The notes beneath the pieces are model-generated. The model was not told the origin of the DNA and did no database searches. It was given only the letters and a program-made list of their open reading frames with translations. A stretch of DNA of 8,376 bases from contig PNLG01000248.1 of NCBI GenBank assembly GCA_013822915.1, positions 1 through 8,376 of the forward strand, in the 5' to 3' direction. Origin of the DNA: Sphingomonas sp. Lineage in GTDB: Bacteria; Pseudomonadota; Alphaproteobacteria; Sphingomonadales; Sphingomonadaceae. The position numbers and the translations under genes were made by a program. This document shows positions 6,312 to 8,376 of the stretch, one piece after another; within the stretch, counting starts at the first letter, position 1; every line of letters begins with the position of its first letter.

Positions 6312-8376
6312 CAGCCTTCCCGGATTTCGATGAGCGGGACCGAAGGGGCGGCGCCCGCCAGGAACGTCGCGCGCGTGACGCTCAACGTATCCTCGGCAAA
6401 GCGCACCGGCACATCGAAGCGAAAGCCAGCGCTGACCACCGCGCCCGTCGCCGGGGGTGTATCAAGCACCACCCAGCCTCCGGCCGCGACCGTGAACGCC
6501 GCCGTCTCCACGCCGCTCACCGCGACCCGCACGCTGCCCGCCACCGGGCGCGTGATCCGCCGCACCCCTTCGCCATAATATTTGACCAGCGCGAAGCGGG
6601 TGTTGATGCCGTCGCCACTGCCCAGCGGCTGATCGGCGGGGGTCAGAGGCTCGGCAGACGCGCTGTCGAACGGATCGCGCAGCCGAAAGCCGCGCGCCGG
6701 GCCAAGGCGCGCCCTGAAGAAACCCAGCAGCGCGGCAATATCCGCCTCTGACCGCACCCCCGGCCCGACATCATAGCGGGTGCGCGCCGCCGACCATCCT
6801 GCATTGCGCGCCTCATGACCGCCCGCACTCGTCACAATCGCGGTTGAAAAGGTCGGCGTGACTTCGGCCTCACGCCCCAGCGCCAGCGGAAACAGCACAT
6901 CGTCAAAGGGTTGCATGCTGTCTTCCTCCCCATCTGCGTCGATATCGAAATGGACAAAGCCGTCGCGGATCACTTGCGGCAATGCCCAGATGAAGGTCCG
7001 CGCCACGCCACGCGCGCGCGCCGCATCGGCGGCGGCGTCAATCGCCTGCCACTGCCCGGCCTGATCGGGGCGGAGCACGAACCCGCTCAGATAATGTTGT
7101 CGCGCCACCGGATAGCCCAGCCGCTCGGTGGCTGCTGCTGCCCCGCGCGCGCTGCGGCTGGTGTCGCCCGCCGTCACCCAGTCATAATCCTCAAGCTGCA
7201 GCACATCGAACGCGGGCGACGCCCATCCGGTGGGCAGGTTCATCCGCGCGACTTCTGGTGCTGCCGGGTCGAGCAGGCTGGGCAGATAGGCGAGCACCAA
7301 CGTCTCGCACCCCGGCACCCGCGCCTTCACCGCCGCCGTTAGCGCGGCGGTCGACGCCGCCAGCAGCGCGCCTGCTGCATCGAGCAGCGCAACCGCCGCT
7401 GCGTCCTGCTCCCCGCGCACATTGATCGCGGGGGGATTGCCAAGCGCCGCACGCGCTGCATCGTCGTAAAGGCAGGGGCGGCCATCGGCCAGCACCCACC
7501 ACCATGGCTCGCCCACCTGAAGTTTCGGCGCGAGGCCCACTGCCCCCGCAATGTCGATAAACGCTGTGGCCACCGCGCGCAGATAGCCCATTGCCCCCTC
7601 ATGCGCCGGGCTGAGCAAAGTCGACGGCGGCACCCATCCCGTCAGCGCGGGCGATCCATCCGCCGCCCGCTGTTTCCAATCGCCCCAGCAATGTGCGTCA
7701 AACAATTCATAGCTGAGCGACCAGATCACTTCATACCCCAGCGCACCCGCGCGTGCGGCAAAGTCGCGGTGCCAGGCGGTGCAGGCGACGTTAAGCGCCC
7801 CGCCGGCAAGGCTCGCGAAAAGCCCGCCCGAATTCGCTTCGAGCCGCAGATAATGGCTCATGCCAATATAATGGTTGATCGCGCCGCGATAACCCAGGTG
7901 CAGCGCCCCGCGCAGCATCCGCTCCGGCGTGAGGTTATAGCTGTCGTCATAGCCCGTCGCGATGCTCAGGCCATGTTCGGGGACAATTACGTCACCAATC
8001 GTCAGCACCGCGCCCGGCCCGGTGCAGGTGATCGCCGTCATCTCCGCCCATGCCTCAACCGGTGCGGCAAGCGCGCCCCCGCCCGGCGCATAGCCCGGCG
8101 GGACGAGCGAGACGAACATCCGGTCGACATCGCCCGCCCACACCGGGTCCGCTTCGCCGGGGAGCAGAAAACCGCCGTCGAGCGCGGCAAAGTCCAGCCG
8201 CACGCTTGCGTCCTCGGGCGTCCCTTCCGCATAATTCCACAGCCGCACATACCAGGCGCGCGGCGCCCCGTCCGCGTCGCGCCCCTCGATCGTCAGTGTC
8301 GGGCCGTTGACTGCGTCGAGCGGGATCAACCCGGCCGAGCGCCAGCGAAAGCTCAGCACGCAATCGCGAAAATCGC
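6311..8376 (-). CDS. DUF2460 distal tail protein with N-terminal TIM-barrel-like region (5' end off window)
   Basis: At least 687 residues; numbering here counts the GTG at 8359 as residue 1. The frame stays open to the right edge (preceding residues DFRDC), so the true start is outside. Residues 1-130 look like a beta-rich domain (TLTIEGRDADG, FLLPGEADPVWAGDVDRMF). Residues about 135-475 resemble a glycoside-hydrolase TIM-barrel: YRGAINHYIGMSHYLRL (157-173), EVIWSLSYELFD (210-221), KLQVGEPWWW (279-288), FDVLQLEDYDW (384-394) and TFIWALPQVI (455-464). E284 and E390 are the best acid/base and nucleophile candidates. The last 190 residues (FPLALGREAEV, GHEARNAGWSAARTRYD, FRLRDPFDS) are DUF2460 (TIGR02217, RcGTA gp12), which forms the ring joining tail tube to hub. 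RcGTA gp12 is only about 200 residues, so this is a fused or enlarged form. Catalytic activity is an inference; the barrel could be purely structural or sugar-binding. Confidence 0.85.
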   Translation of the reverse strand, partial: DFRDCVLSFRWRSAGLIPLDAVNGPTLTIEGRDADGAPRAWYVRLWNYAEGTPEDASVRLDFAALDGGFLLPGEADPVWAGDVDRMFVSLVPPGYAPGGGALAAPVEAWAEMTAITCTGPGAVLTIGDVIVPEHGLSIATGYDDSYNLTPERMLRGALHLGYRGAINHYIGMSHYLRLEANSGGLFASLAGGALNVACTAWHRDFAARAGALGYEVIWSLSYELFDAHCWGDWKQRAADGSPALTGWVPPSTLLSPAHEGAMGYLRAVATAFIDIAGAVGLAPKLQVGEPWWWVLADGRPCLYDDAARAALGNPPAINVRGEQDAAAVALLDAAGALLAASTAALTAAVKARVPGCETLVLAYLPSLLDPAAPEVARMNLPTGWASPAFDVLQLEDYDWVTAGDTSRSARGAAAATERLGYPVARQHYLSGFVLRPDQAGQWQAIDAAADAARARGVARTFIWALPQVIRDGFVHFDIDADGEEDSMQPFDDVLFPLALGREAEVTPTFSTAIVTSAGGHEARNAGWSAARTRYDVGPGVRSEADIAALLGFFRARLGPARGFRLRDPFDSASAEPLTPADQPLGSGDGINTRFALVKYYGEGVRRITRPVAGSVRVAVSGVETAAFTVAAGGWVVLDTPPATGAVVSAGFRFDVPVRFAEDTLSVTRATFLAGAAPSVPLIEIREG

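Noticed and set aside
5016..6578. 520-codon plus-strand open frame antisense to the tail genes
   Set aside because: Composition is dominated by Arg, Pro and Ala, it spans three real minus-strand genes, and it shows no recognisable motif. It is a by-product of high GC and biased third positions in the opposite strand.

Overview
The window is GC-rich chromosomal DNA from an alphaproteobacterium, most likely a sphingomonad (Sphingomonas or a close relative). The evidence is the combination of a divergent pyrC/ygfZ pair, an OmpA-family porin with a very long polyproline linker, and a tail-gene block of the Rhodobacter capsulatus gene-transfer-agent (RcGTA) type ending in a DUF2793 protein. The taxonomic call is an inference from protein resemblance and gene order; no search was run.

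Left part (1-1200). The first 281 bases, read on the minus strand, encode the N-terminal 93 residues of a class II dihydroorotase (PyrC), cut by the window edge. Only 23 bp separate it from the divergent ygfZ gene, which encodes a folate/Fe-S-cluster maintenance protein with the family's KGCYxGQE motif. ygfZ converges with the next gene, and a strong Rho-independent terminator lies between them.

Middle (1219-2487). A minus-strand gene encodes an exported OmpA-family protein. It has a signal peptide, a beta-barrel, a 17-proline run followed by EPVA and six more prolines, and a peptidoglycan-binding OmpA domain. About 120 bp separates it from the tail cluster upstream on the same strand.

Right part (2488-8376). 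Five tightly packed minus-strand genes form the distal end of a siphophage/GTA-type tail operon. In transcription order they are: a large protein with an N-terminal TIM-barrel-like region and a C-terminal DUF2460 distal-tail domain (open at the window edge); a DUF2163/BR0599 hub protein; an NlpC/P60 peptidase; a GTA gp15-like baseplate protein; and a DUF2793 protein. The first three junctions overlap by 1, 4 and 1 bases, which suggests translational coupling. Together the products should build the tail tip and baseplate: distal tail ring, Fe-S hub, cell-wall-cutting enzyme, large receptor-side protein and a terminal accessory protein. No integrase, attachment site, capsid, terminase or lysis gene is visible, so the window alone cannot separate a GTA from a prophage.

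The most notable points are the placement of the sugar-hydrolase-like TIM-barrel in the DUF2460 protein rather than in the gp15-like protein, and a four-cysteine spacing in the hub that matches the Fe-S cluster site of phage lambda gpL.
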